Source of the DNA: Dipteris shenzhenensis
Taxonomy: Eukaryota; Polypodiophyta; Polypodiopsida; Gleicheniales
Strand: one strand, 5' to 3'
DNA: 64,000 bases
Assembly: GCA_047967505.1 (NCBI GenBank)
Contig: CM106539.1
Made by a program: the position numbers and the translations under genes
The notes under the pieces: model-generated
The model's input: the letters and a program-made list of their open reading frames with translations, nothing else
What the model was told of the DNA's origin: nothing
Database searches by the model: none
Shown here: positions 10,969 to 23,800 of the stretch, one piece after another
Numbering within the stretch: position 1 is the first letter of the stretch
How the letters are laid out: every line of letters starts with the position of its first letter

Positions 10969-12331
10969 ATGATGAGTACTCTAAACACCCTTGAGGAGTC
11001 GCCACTATGGACTCCAAAGCACCCTAACCCCACACCAGCTGAGATTACCCTAGTGGAGTCAGCACAGCCCAACTGGCTACACAATCGAGGCCCTTCTCCC
11101 ATGCTATCTTATGCCCCTTCCCCCATGCCGTCTTATGCCCCTTCCCCCATGCCATCTTATGCCCCTTCCCCCATGCCGTTAGGAGGTCCTTCTATCTCGC
11201 AGAGCCGTCGGCGTACTCCTGTGTAGTTGAGACTCGGTTCTCCAGCTACGAGTGGTCCACATAGTCCCGTGCAGTCTCCAACTATGAGTGGCCAACGTAC
11301 CAGCTCGACACGACACGATAGCAGGCATAGTGTAGGGAGAGCGGTGGGGGATGCATGGCACAGTGCTTTGGGAGGGGTGGTGGTGGGGACGATGATGATT
11401 CAGATGATTTAGACATGCCTCCGGGTGATGGTACAATCTTCTATGACATCATTCAGACAGGAGGCATCTTGATGGATGCATGGGGGAAGGACATCATGGC
11501 CTTCATGCGCTCTATAATTGCTAACAATTATAGAGATTGCTTTATCCATTACAAAGACCAGCCAAAGAGGTTGGTTGATGAGACCCTCGCTGTTGTTCGC
11601 TCTAGGTTTCTTAACCCCCCCAATCGTCAGTTCAGGGATAAATGGGCCAAGTCAAAGATTGTTGCGATGCTTGGCAATAAAAGATCTTCGCTTAAGAGGC
11701 AGGCACTAGCGGAGCTTGCCAGGCTTGAGGGAGGTCAACCACTAAGGGGCCCGCCCACACCGCTCACAAGCATGAGCGGAAGAAAGCAATGAAGTCAACC
11801 AAGGAGGACACCAGTCTATAGCACGTGGAGGCATGAAGGATCCAGATGGAGCAATATGGAAGCATGCATTTTGGAGCAGGGGTGTTGAATCATGGGAGGC
11901 CCAATTTGTAAGTATCAATCTCAAATTATATTGCTTATGTAGTTTATTAGGAGTTTGTTTCTTTGTACTAACCCCTTCGCAAATTGTGTCATCTTGCAGC
12001 TTGATATTGTGGGCAGATACCCTACTCCTGTCGAGATAGCCTACCACTGCCACCATTGTAGAGGAGATACATGGAAGCACTTCTATCATGATGGTTTGAT
12101 TACTGAGGAGTAGTATATCCGAGCTACTGGAGTGGCCCTCGAGGTATTTGAAAGTAATTAAACAATGTCAATATTATAAGTAAAGATTTGATTTTTCATA
12201 CATTGATATATGTTGTCCCTTGTTTATAGGTCCTTGCACAAGAAGACGAGGAAGGAGGCAGAGAAGGGAGCATAGAAGGGAGTGCAGAAGGGAGCATGGA
12301 AGGGAACGAGGCTATGGAGAACATAGATTAG
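10969..12331 (+). pseudogene. En/Spm-type second CACTA gene (Ptta/TNPA-like), broken
   Basis: It starts MMSTLNTLEESPLW and then has four tandem copies of an 8-residue unit, PSYAPSPM (24-bp repeats at 11,100-11,180). After an in-frame TAG at 11,224 and a frame change near 11,355 comes an acidic Gly/Asp stretch and a conserved block (TLAVVRSRFLNPPNRQFRDK, KIVAMLGNKRSSLKRQAL) that resembles the plant Ptta/En/Spm transposase family. Introns are visible at 11,908-11,999 and 12,144-12,229. The last exon codes Glu/Gly-rich EGS repeats and ends TAG at 12,331. Such proteins bind subterminal motifs, and arrays flank this gene on both sides. It is divergent from TNP2, which is unusual for CACTA elements. 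Confidence 0.65.
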
Positions 12332-12640
12332 TCGTAGAAGTAGTGCTAGCTACTCTTTTTTGTACTTAAAGCCACTGGCTTGGCTTCATGCCTCTTGTAT
12401 ATACACTCCTCTTATTTTTTGTACTTGAAGCCACATGACGTGGCTTAGCTTCGTGCTATATGTACATACAATCACTTTTTGAGCTTTGAATTTCATTCCG
12501 TTTTGGAGTTGTAATGTTTTATTTGGAATTGTAATTAAAATGTGGTTGGCTGTAAGAATTGAATTACACAATGTGGAAATGGGATTCTCGTAACTATATA
12601 GCATACATAACATACACAGCATTCTGTAAATTAAAAAAAA
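12332..12640 (+). other. 3' flank of the CACTA second gene
   Basis: No coding region is seen. Two copies of a cttgaagccac...tggctt...gtatatacac block (about 12,366 and 12,427) form an imperfect 60-bp tandem duplication. The rest is AT-rich and probably 3' UTR. Confidence 0.4.
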
Positions 12641-12649
12641 TATATTATG

Positions 12650-12975
12650 TAGAGCGTCTATCAGTGCGTCAATAAATGCATCTATATACGCATCTATCTG
12701 TTCGAGAAGCGTCTATTTGTGCATCTATAAAGGCGTCTATAAGACCGTTTATAAATGCATCTATACACACGTTTAACGATGCGTCTGTCTGTCTTTTAAA
12801 TTTTTTAGCAAAGCATTTATTTACATGTCTAGATGCACGTCTATACGTGCGTCTGTATGCTATATAGATGCGCTATTAGATGCGGGTCTCTAGACACGAA
12901 AATAGATGTGCAAATAGATGCGCCCGTAAGTTTTTTTAATAGTTTAGTAAACGCATTTGTGTGTGCATCTGTGGG
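12650..12975. repeat. second CACTA subterminal motif array
   Basis: At least a dozen copies of gcgtctat/gcatctat and their complements occur in about 320 bp, with the same motif as the array at 10.6-10.8 kb but mostly as half-sites. This would be the other subterminal region of the element that holds the gene at 10,969-12,331. Similarity ends near 12,980, shortly before the gypsy gag frame. Confidence 0.65.
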
Positions 12976-13003
12976 TGCTTTGTCTTATTGTGATGCATCC
13001 TCA

Positions 13004-13440
13004 TTAAATCATGAGGACCAAAGGTGGGCTGCCACATTTTATCGATGATAGACAGTACATGTGGGGGCTATCCTCATGATAGTCCTCTACCTCAGTGTAC
13101 TTTTCAATACCATTAAGCAGCAACACTTGCACCACATGCACTTGTTTTTGTGGAGGTCTATTTGGGGCTTTAGCTCTCGCTAGTTTATTTTTAGGATAGT
13201 TCCAAGCAGCATGGTCTTTTCCCAGACATTTGAAGCAAAGATTTTCTTGCCTGGCCCTTTCATGATCCTCTTTCTTCAAGAGAGGATAATTTTGTGTTTG
13301 AGGTTTCTTAGGTGGTGCCTGAGGAACCTCCTTCTTAAAGTGCCCCTTCCTTTTCAAATTGGAAAATTTATTGAACTTTTAAACAAAACCTGTTTGCTCC
13401 GAAGTTCCAATTTTGAATTTCATAGCGCATACATCTTCGC
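13004..13440 (-). pseudogene. Ty3/gypsy gag C-terminal part with zinc knuckle
   Basis: Minus-strand frame: a basic stretch (NLKRKGHFKKEVPQAPPKKP), then CFKCLGKDHAAWNYP, a CCHC knuckle in which the fourth ligand is Tyr instead of Cys. It follows an in-frame stop near 13,380. The reading frame ends at 13,004, next to the CACTA array. Type and strand fit the gypsy pol at 5.9-8.8 kb, so this is probably the same element's gag, separated by CACTA DNA. The protease part is not seen, so the join is not a simple clean insertion. Confidence 0.7.
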
Positions 13441-13538
13441 TTGCAACATAGATATCCCAATGCATTTAACATGTTCTCCTCCTTCATTACTCTCTTCCTC
13501 TTTGGTTGCTTTTGTGGATCTACTTGGATTCGCTTTCT

Positions 13539-14567
13539 CTACATGCATATGTATGACCTTTTTTGTTCCTCATGCACGTTGTTATCTGTATTTATGCACT
13601 TCTTCTCCTCACATTTGTTTATATCCAAGCATCCATGATTGGTCGTTGCATCCTTGGCCATATCACAATCAAAGTTAAATGTTGAATAATCCTCTATTGA
13701 TCTCATCCTCATTTTTAACATACTCTTAGGACCATTCAATGAATTCAATATTCTACGAGAGTATTGAGAACCTTGAAACTCTTCCACTTCTGAGAGAACA
13801 TCGCTGATTGGGACATCTTGCATGGCTTTCACAAATCCACAAGCTTGATTGACACCAGGTTTGTTAATATGCATAAACTCATCCACACTTGACAAGACAT
13901 CGCTATTGAAACCTTTGCCCTTCTCACTGTGCAAGAATTCATCCACCCCAGATAAGGCTTCGCTTCTAAAGTCATTTTGTTTCTCGGAACCAATGAACTC
14001 ATCCACTCTAAATAAGATGTCACTTCTATAATTGAGTACATTGAAGTCATCCACATTTGAAGTGATAGAGCCTGGCACATGGGCACGCTTTTTAGGTCCT
14101 TTGATATTGTAGTATACCTTGTCTTTATCATTGAAAACCACGTGCCTCTTTCTCATGTTTAAAAATTGCATGCTCCATCTCATATTCTTGCCTACCTCAT
14201 AGTAGGGATCACATAAGGATGTTATGTTATCAACCATACCATCATTAGTGACTTTCAGAATCCTCATCTGTGCAAATGACCATTGCTCCACTTGTTTAAA
14301 TCCCAATACTTCACCTTCTACTATAGTCTTATTTGCAAATAATCTCATTTGTAAAATGTCCCCTATAGTAAAATCCAAGGTGGTGCACTTTGTATTCTTG
14401 ATAATGTCTGTTGCATAAGTCTCATCTTTGTCCCATGCTATAAATGATTTGTTGGATGTATTGTAGGGCATAACATCTCCAAGTGTTTCCATATCTCCAC
14501 ATTTATACTTTAGCTCAACATGTGCGCTAAGAATCTTTGATACAGTAACTGCCACCTTATCTTCGCC
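13539..14567 (-). CDS. unrecognised ORF with four VDEF repeats
   Basis: A 338-residue open frame (longer by four codons if read from the upstream stop). No ATG is at its start, and the first codon on the minus strand is GTG, so it is probably an internal exon or fragment. The N-terminal half has no motif I recognise. Residues of about 175-270 hold four copies of a 21-22 residue unit with the core SDVLSSVDEF (variants RSDILFRVDEF, RSEALSGVDEF, ISDVLSEVEEF). The C-terminus is Cys/His-poor and acidic. It lies between the gypsy gag and the satellite; whether it is a captured host gene or element-encoded is open. Confidence 0.4.
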   Translation of the reverse strand, partial: GEDKVAVTVSKILSAHVELKYKCGDMETLGDVMPYNTSNKSFIAWDKDETYATDIIKNTKCTTLDFTIGDILQMRLFANKTIVEGEVLGFKQVEQWSFAQMRILKVTNDGMVDNITSLCDPYYEVGKNMRWSMQFLNMRKRHVVFNDKDKVYYNIKGPKKRAHVPGSITSNVDDFNVLNYRSDILFRVDEFIGSEKQNDFRSEALSGVDEFLHSEKGKGFNSDVLSSVDEFMHINKPGVNQACGFVKAMQDVPISDVLSEVEEFQGSQYSRRILNSLNGPKSMLKMRMRSIEDYSTFNFDCDMAKDATTNHGCLDINKCEEKKCINTDNNVHEEQKRSYICM

Positions 14568-14808
14568 AAGTCTTCAAAAGTGGCAAACTGAATTGGGATT
14601 ACTATCATGGATAGTAGCAAATGCAACTACTTCTCTTTTGCTACATAAAATCACATCCATCCCTAGAACAAAATCTATAGCCATCTCCTTTGTGAGAGTC
14701 CTTTGCAAGCAAGCTACAGTAGCAACAATTACATAAATATTAGTCTCTTTTTAATAATCTACTCATTTATTATAATTTTTAATTAGTACTTAATTTATTG
14801 GTGGGAGA
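14568..14808. other. no feature seen
   Basis: AT-rich stretch between the VDEF-repeat ORF and the satellite. No motif or repeat is recognised. A frame continuing upstream of the ORF is blocked by a stop just before 14,567. Confidence 0.3.
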
Positions 14809-17800
14809 AGTTATCTGATCAAGTACTCATCAGATGGACACACCACTTTGCATGCAACTCAATAACGCCTACATTGAGGTGCGTGCAAAGTATTGTGTCC
14901 ATCGTCTAGGCTTTGCATGGTATATCATGCATTAAACACCATTTGTGCATCAGTGTCATACACAACCATAAAAAACACAGTCCTAGGTGTGTTATTCAAA
15001 CAAGTATTTATTGGATGGGGGCTCCACTTTACACGCAAGTCAGATATGCTTTGCATGGTCGATCACGCATTATACACCATTTTCCCCCTAATGATATGTA
15101 CATCCGTAAAAAAACACGCCCTTAGGTGTGTTATCTAACCAAGTACTTATCAGATGGGTGTGCCTCTTTGAAAACAAGTCAATACCACCAAGGTTGAGGC
15201 ATAGGAAAAGTATTGTGCCCATCTAAAATGCTTTGCGTGGTCGATCAAGCATTAAATACCATTTTTGCCTTAGTGTCATGCACATCCATAAAAAAACACG
15301 TTACTAGTTATGTTATCCGATCAAGTACTTATGGGATGGGCATGCCACTTTGCATGTAAGTCAATTCCACCTAGTTTAAGTTTTTTTCAAAGTATTGTAC
15401 CCATCAGATATGCTTTGCATTGTCGATCAAGCATAAAACACCATTTTTGCCTTAGTGTAATGCACAACCATTAAAAAACACGGTCCTAGGTGTGTTATTC
15501 AAACAAGTACTTCTCAAATGGGGGATCCACTTTGCATGAAAGTTTGTTTCAACTAGGTTGAGGTGCGTGCAAAGTATTATGACCATCAGATATGCTTTGC
15601 ATGGTCAATCACACATTATATACCGATTTTCCCTAGTGATATGCACATCCGTAAAAAAACATGCCCTTAGGTGTGTTATCCAACCAAGTACTTATCTGAT
15701 GGGTGTGCCTCTTTGAGAACATGACAATACCACCTAGGTTGAGGTGTAGGAAAAGTATTTTGTCCATCGGATATCTTTTGCATTGTCGATCGAGCATTAA
15801 ATATCATTTTTGCTCTAGTGTCATGCACATCCGTAAAAAAACATGCTGCTAGGTATGTTATCTGATCAAGTACTTATGGGATGGGCATGCCACTTTGCAT
15901 GTAAGTGAAATTCACCTAGTTGAAGGTGTGTGCAAAGTATTGTGCCCATCGGATATGCTTTGCATTGCTAATCAAGCATAAAACACCGTTTTTGCCTTAG
16001 TGTCATGCACATCCGTAAAAAAACACGCTGCTAGGTATGTTATTCGATCAAGTACTTATGGGATGGGCGCTTCACTTTGCACACAAGTCTGTTTCAACTA
16101 GGTTGAAGTGCGTACAAAGTATTGTGACCATCAGATATGCTTTGCATGGTCGATCATGCATTATCCACCGTTTTTCCCGTAGTGATATGCACATCTGCAA
16201 AAAAACATGCCCTTAGGTATGTTATCTAACCAAGTACTTATCGGATGGGTGTGCCTCTTTGAGAACATTTCAATACCACCTAGGTTGAGGTGTAGGAAAA
16301 TTACTGTGCCCATCGGATATCCTTTGCATAGTCTTTCGAGCATTAAATACTATTTTTGCTCTAGTGTCATGCACATCCGTAAAGAAACATGCTGCTACAT
16401 ATGTTATCCGATCAAGTACTTATGGGATGGGTGCCCCACTTTGCATGTAAGCCAATTCATCCTAGTTGAAGGTGTGTGCAAAGTATTGTGCCCATCGGAT
16501 GTGCTTTGCATTGTCGATCAAGCATAAAACACCGTTTTTGCCTTAGTGTCATGCACAACCATAAAAAAACACGGTCCTAGGTGTGTTATTCAAACAAGTA
16601 ATTCTCAGATGGGGGCTTTATTTTGCATGCAAGTCTCTTTTAACAAGGTTGAGATGCGTGCAAAGTATTGTGACCATTGGATATGATTTGCATGGTCGAT
16701 CACGCATTATACACCGTCTTTCCCCTAGTGATATGCACATCTGTAAAAAAACAGGACCTTAGGTGTGTTATCCAACCAAGTACTTATCTAATGGGTGTGT
16801 CTCTTTGAGAACATGTCAATATCACCTAGGTTGAGGCATAGGAAAAGTATTGTGCCCATCGGATCTCCTTTGCATGGTCGATCGAGCATTAAATACTATT
16901 TTTACTAGGTATGTTATCCGATCAAGTACTTATGGGATGGGTTCCCACTTTGTGTGTAAGTCAATTACACCTATTTGAAGGTGTGTGCAAAGTATTGTGC
17001 CCATCGGATATGCTTTTCATTGTCGATCAAGCATAAAACACCGTTTTTGCCTTAGTGTCATGAACAACCATAAAAAAACACGGTCCTAGGTGTGTTATTC
17101 AAACAAGTACTTCTCAGATGGGGGCTCCACTTTGCATGCAAGTTTTTTTCAACAAGGTTGAGGTGCGTGCGAAGTATTGTGACCATTGGATATGCTTTGC
17201 ATGGTCGATCACGCATTATACACCATTTTTCCCCAGTGATATGCACATCCGTAAAAAAATAGGCCCTTAGGTGTGTTATCCAACCAAGTACTTATTTGAT
17301 GGGTGTGCTTCTTTGAGAAGATGTAACTACCACCTAGGTTGATTCATAGGAAAAGTATTGTGCCCATCGGATCTCCTTTGCATGGTCGATCGAGCATTAA
17401 ATACTATTTTTGCTCTAGTGTCATGCACATCTGTAAAAAAACACGGTGCTAGGTATGTTATCCAATCAAGTACTTATGGGATGGGCATGCCACTTTGTAT
17501 GTAAGTCAATTTCACCTAGTTGAAGGTGTTTGCAAAGTATTGTGCCCATCAGATATGCTTTGCATTGTCGATCAAGCATAAAACACCGTTTTTGCTTTAG
17601 TGTCATGCACAACCATAAAAAAACACGTCCTAGGTGTGTTATTCAAACAAGTACTTCTCAGATGGTGGCTCCACTTTGTATGCAAGTTGGTTTCAACTAG
17701 GTGGAGGTTCGTTCAAAGTATTGTGACCATCGGATACGCTTTGCATTGCCGATCACGCATTATACACCGTTTTTTCCCTAGTGTTATGCACATCCACAAA

Positions 17801-20800
17801 AAAACACGCCCTTAGGTATGTTATCTAACCAAGTACTTATCGGATGGGTGTGCCTCTTTGAAAAAATGTCAATTCCACCTAGGTTGAGGTGTAGGAAAAG
17901 TATTGTGCCCATTGGATATGCTTTGCATGGTTGATCGAGCATTAGATACCATTTTTGCCTTGGTGTCATGCACATTCGTAAAAAAACATGCTGCTAGGTA
18001 TGTTATCCAATCAAGTACTTATGGGACGAGCATGCCACTTTGCATGTAAGTCAATTACACCTAATTTAAGGTGTGTGCAAAGTATTATGCCCATCAGATA
18101 TGTTTTAAATTGTCAATGAAGCATAAAACACCATTTTTGCTCTAGTGTAATGCACAACCATAAAAAAACACGATCCTAGGTGTGTTATTCAAACAAGTAC
18201 TTATCAGATGGAGGCTCCACTTTGCACGGAAGTATCTTTCAACTAGGTTGAGGTGCGTGCAAATTATTGTAACCATTGGATATGCTTTGCATGGTCGATC
18301 ACACATTGTACACCATTTTTTTCCTAGTGATGCACATCCGCAAAAAAACATGCCCTTAGGTGTGTTATTTGACCATGTACTTAGCGGATGAGTGTGCCTG
18401 TTTGAAAACACGTCAATACCACCTAAGTTGAGGGGTAGGAAAAGTATTGTGCCCATTGGATATGCTTTGGATCGTTGATCAAGCATTAAATATCATTTTT
18501 GCCTTGGTGTCATGCACATCTGAAAAAACACGCTACTAGGTATGTTATCTGATCAAGTACTTATGGGATGGGCATGCCACTTTGGATGTAAGTCAATTCC
18601 ACCTAGTTGAAGGTGTGTACGAAGTATTGTGCCCATCGGATATGCTTTGCATTGTCGATCAAGCATAAAACGCTATTTTTGCCTTAGTGTCATGCACAAC
18701 CATAAAAAAACACGGTCCTAGGTGTGTTATTCAAACAAGTACTTCTCAGATGGGGGCTCCACTTTGCATGCAAGTGTGTTTCAGCTAGTTTGAGGTTCTT
18801 GCAAAGTATTGTGACCATCGGATATGCTTTGCATGGTCGATCACTCATTATACACCGTTTTTTCCCTAGTGATATGCACATTTGTAAAAAACACGCCCTT
18901 AGGTGTGTTATCCAACCAAGTACTTATCTGATCAGTGTGCCTCTTTGAGAACGTGTCAATACCACCTAGGTTGAGGCATAGGAAAATATTGTGCCCATCG
19001 GATATCCTTTGCATTGTCGATCGAGCATTAAATACCATTTTTGCTCTAGTGTCATGCACATCTGTAAAAAAACACGCGGCTAGGTATGTTATCCGATCAA
19101 GTACTTATGGGATGGATGCACCACTTTGCATGTAAGTTAAGTATTGTGCCCATCGGATATGCTTTGCATTGTTGATCAAGCATAAAACACCTTTTTGGCC
19201 TTAGTGTCATGCACAACCATAAAAAAACATGGTCCTAGGTGTGTCATTCAAACAAGTACTTATTGGATGGGGGATCCACTTTACACGCAAGTTTGTTTCA
19301 ACTAGGTTGAGATGCGTGCAAAGTATTATCACCATCAGATATGCTTTGCATAGTCGGTTACGAATTATACAACGTTTTTCCGGTAGTGATATGCACATCC
19401 GTAAAAAAACATGCCCTTAGGTATGTTATCTGATCAAGTACTTATTGGATGGGTGTGCCTCTTTGAGAACATTTCAAAACCACCTAGGTTAATGTGTAGG
19501 AAAAGTATTGTGCCCATCGAATATGCTTTGCATGGTTGATCGAGCATTAAATACCATTTTTGCCTTAGTGTCATGCACATTCATAAAAAAACACGCTGCT
19601 AGGTGTGTTATCTGATCAAGTACCTATGCGATGGGAATGCCACTTTGCATGTAAGTCAATTCCACCTAGTTGAAGGTGTGTGCAAAGTATTGTGCCCATT
19701 GGATATGCTTTGCATTGTTAATCAAGCATAAAACACTGTTTTTGCCTTAGTGTCATGCACAACCATAAAAAAACACGTTCCTAGGTGTGTTATTCAAACA
19801 TGTACTTATCAGATGGGGGTTCCACTTTGCATGCAAGATTGTTTCAACTAGGTTGAGGTGCTTCCAAAGTATTGTCACCATCAAATATGCTTTGCATGGT
19901 CGATCATGCATTATACAACGTTTTTTCGGTAGTGATATGCACATCCGCAAAAAAACACGCCCTTAGGTATGTTATCTGACCAAGTACTTATCGTATGGGT
20001 GTGCCTCTTTGAGAACATTTCAATACAAACTAGGTTAAGGCATAGGAAAAGTATTGTGCCCATCGGATATGCTTTGCATGGTCAATTGAGCATTAAATAC
20101 AATTTTTGCCTTAGTGTCATGCACATCCATAAAAAAACACGCTACTAGGTGTGTTATCCGATCAAGTACTTATGCGATGGGAATGCCACTTTGCATGTAA
20201 GTGAATTGCACCTAGTTGAAGGTGTGTGCAAAGTATTGTGCCCATCGGATATGCTTTGCATTGTCGATCAAGCATAAAATGCCGTTTTTGCCTTAGTGTC
20301 ATGCACAACCATAAAAAAACATGTTCCGAGGTGTGTTATTCAAAAAAGTACTTATCGGATCGGGGCCCCACTTTGTATGCAAGTACTTTTCAACTTGGTT
20401 GAGGTGCGTGCAAAGTATTGTCACCATTAGATATGCTTTGCATGGTCGATCATGCATTATACAACGTTTTTCCTGTAGTGATATGCACATTCGCAAAAAA
20501 ACATGCCCTTAGCTATGTTATCTGATCAAGTACTTATCGGATGGGTGTGCCCCTTCGAGAACATTTTAATACCACCTAGGTTAAGGCATAGGAAAAGTAT
20601 TGTGCCCATTGGATATCCTTTGCATGGTCGGTCGAGCATTAAATACCATTTTTGCCTTAGTGTCATGCACATCTGTAAAAAATCACGCTACTAGGTGTGT
20701 TATCCGATCAGGTACTTATGTGATGGGAATGCCACTTTGCATGTAAGTCAATTCCACCTAGTTAAAGGTGTGTGGAAAGTATTGTGCCCATCGGATATGC

Positions 20801-23800
20801 TTTGCATTGTCGATCAAGCATAAAATACCATTTTTTCCTTAGTGTCATGCACAACCATAAAAAAACACTGTCCTAGGTGTGTTAATCAAACAAGTACTTA
20901 TTGGATGGGGGATCCACTTTACACGCAAGTTTGTTTCAACTAGGATGAGATGCATGCTAAGTATTGTCACCATCAGATATGCTCTGCATAGTCGATTACA
21001 CATTATACAACGTTTTTCCAGTAGTGATATGCACATCCGTAAAAAAACACGCCCTTAGGTATGTTATCTGATCAAGTACTTTTTGGATGGGTGTGCCTCT
21101 TTGAGAACATTTCAAAACCACCTAGGTTAAGGTGTAGGAAAAGTATTGATCCCATCGAATATGCTTTGCATGGTAGAGCGAGCATTAAATACCATTTTTG
21201 CCTTAGTGTCATGCACATTCATAAAAAAACACGCTGCTAGTTGTGTTATCTGATCAAGTACTTATGCGATGGGAATGCCACTTTGCATGTAAGTCAATTC
21301 CACCTAGTTGAAGGTGTGTGCAAAGTATTGTGCCCATCAGATATGCTTTGCATTGTTAATCAAGCATAAAACACTGTTTTTGCCTTAGTGTCATGCACAA
21401 CCATAAAAAAACACGTTCCTAGGTGTGTTATTCAAACATGTACTTATCAGATGGGGGTTCCACTTTGCACGCAAGTTTGTTTCAACTAGGTTGAGGTTCT
21501 TCCAAAGTATTGTCACCATCAAATATGTTCTGCATGGTCGATCATGCATTATACAACGTTTTTCCGGTAGTGATATGCACATCTGCAAAAAAACACGCCC
21601 TTAGGTATGTTATCTGACCAAGTACTTATCGTATGGGTGTGCCTCTTTGAGAAAATTTCAATACAAACTAGGTTAAGGCATAGGAAAAGTATTGTGCCCA
21701 TCGGATATGCTTTGCATGGTCGATTGAGCATTAAATACCATTTTTGCCTTAGTGTCATGCACATCCGTAAAAAAACACGCTACTAGGTGTGTTATCCGAT
21801 CAAGTACTTATGCGATGGGAATGCCACTTTGCATGTAAGTCAATTCCACCTAGTTGAAGGTGTGTGCAAAGTATTGTGCCCATCGGATATGCTTTGCATT
21901 GTTGATAAAGCATAAAACACTGTTTTTGCCTTAGTGTCATGCACAACCATAAAAAAACACGGTCCTAGGTGTGTTATTCAAACAAGTACTTCTCAGATAG
22001 GGGCTCCACTTTGCACGCAAGTCTGTTTCAACTAGGTTGAGGTACATGAAAAGTATTGTGACCATCGGATATGCTTTGCATGGTGAATCACGCATTATCC
22101 ACCGTTTTTCCTTTAGTGATATGCACATCCACAAAAAAACACAACCTTAGGTATGTGCTTTGACCAAGTACTTATTGGATGGGTGTGCCTCTTTGAGAAC
22201 ATTTTAATAACACCTAGGTTGAGGTGTAGGAAAAGTATTGTGCCCATCGGATATCCTTTGCAGGGTCGATCGAGCATTAAATACTATTTTTGCTCTAGTG
22301 TCATGCACGTTCGTAAAAAAACATGCTGCTAGGTATGTTATCCAATCAAGCACTTATGGGATGGGCATGCCACTTTGCATGTAAGTCAATTCCACATAGT
22401 TGAAGGTGTATGCAAAGTATTGTGCCCATAGGATATGCTTTGCATTGTCGATCAAGCATAAAACACCGTTTTTGCCTTAGTGTCATGCACAACCATAAAA
22501 AAACACGGTCCTAGGTGTGTTATTCAAACAAGTACTTAATAGATGGGGGCTCCAATTTGCACGCAAGTCTGTTTAACCTAGGTTGAAGTGCATGCAAAGT
22601 ATTGTCACCATTGGATATGCTTTGCATGGTCGATCACACATTATACAACGTTTTTTCGGTAGTGATATGCACATCCGTAAAAAAACACGCCCTTAGGTAT
22701 GTTATCTGACCAAGTACTTATCGGATGGGTGTGCCTCTTTGAGAACATTTCAATACCACCTAGGCTAAGGCATAGGAAAAGTATTGTGCCCATCGGATAT
22801 GCTTTGCATGGTCGATCGAGCATTAAATACCATTTTTGCCTTAGTTCATGCACATCCGTAAAAAAACACGCTGCTAGGTGTGAACTATCCGATCAAGTGC
22901 TTATGCGATGGGAATGCCACTTTGCATGTAAGTCAATTCCACCTAGTTGAAGGTGTGTGCAAAGTATTGTGCCCATCGGATATGCTTTGCATTGTCGATC
23001 AAGCATAAAACACCGTTTTTGCCCTCGAGGGGGTCACTCATCATATGTAACCCTATCACGTGAGTTCAACATAAGGATATTTTTTATTTCTAAAATTTAC
23101 AAAAATAAATATACATAAGGGACTATTTAAAAGAGTTTTGGAAAAATTTTACAAATTTGTATAGAAAAGGGGTACATTTTATTAATGAAAAATTTACAGA
23201 TAAGGGATTCTAAAAATAGGCCTTGAATGCACGTGATATAGAGGGTTTATACATAGTGACACCCCCGAGTTTTTGCCTTAGTGTCATGCACAACCATAAA
23301 AAAACATGGTCCTGGGTGTGTTATTCAAAAAAGTACTTATCGGATGGGGGCTCCACTTTGTATGCAAGTACTTTTCAGCTTGGTTGAGGTGCGTGCAAAG
23401 TATTGTCACCATCGGATATGCTTTGCATGGTCGATCACGCATTATACAACGTTTTTCCTATAGTGATATGCACATCCGCAAAAAAACATGCCCTTAGCTA
23501 TGTTATGTGATCAAGTACTTATCGGATGGGTGTGCCCCTTCAAGAACATTTCAATACCACCTAGGTTAAGGCATAGGAAAAGTATTGTGCCCATTGGATA
23601 TCCTTAGCATTAAATACCATTTTTGCCTTAGTGTCATGCACATCTATAAAAAACACACTGCTAGGTGTGTTATCCGATCGAGTACTTATGCGATGGGAAT
23701 GCCACTTTGCATGTAAGTCAATTCCACCTAGTTGAAGCTGTGTGGAAAGTATTGTGCCCATCGGATATGATTTGCATTGTCGATCAAGCATAAAATACCA

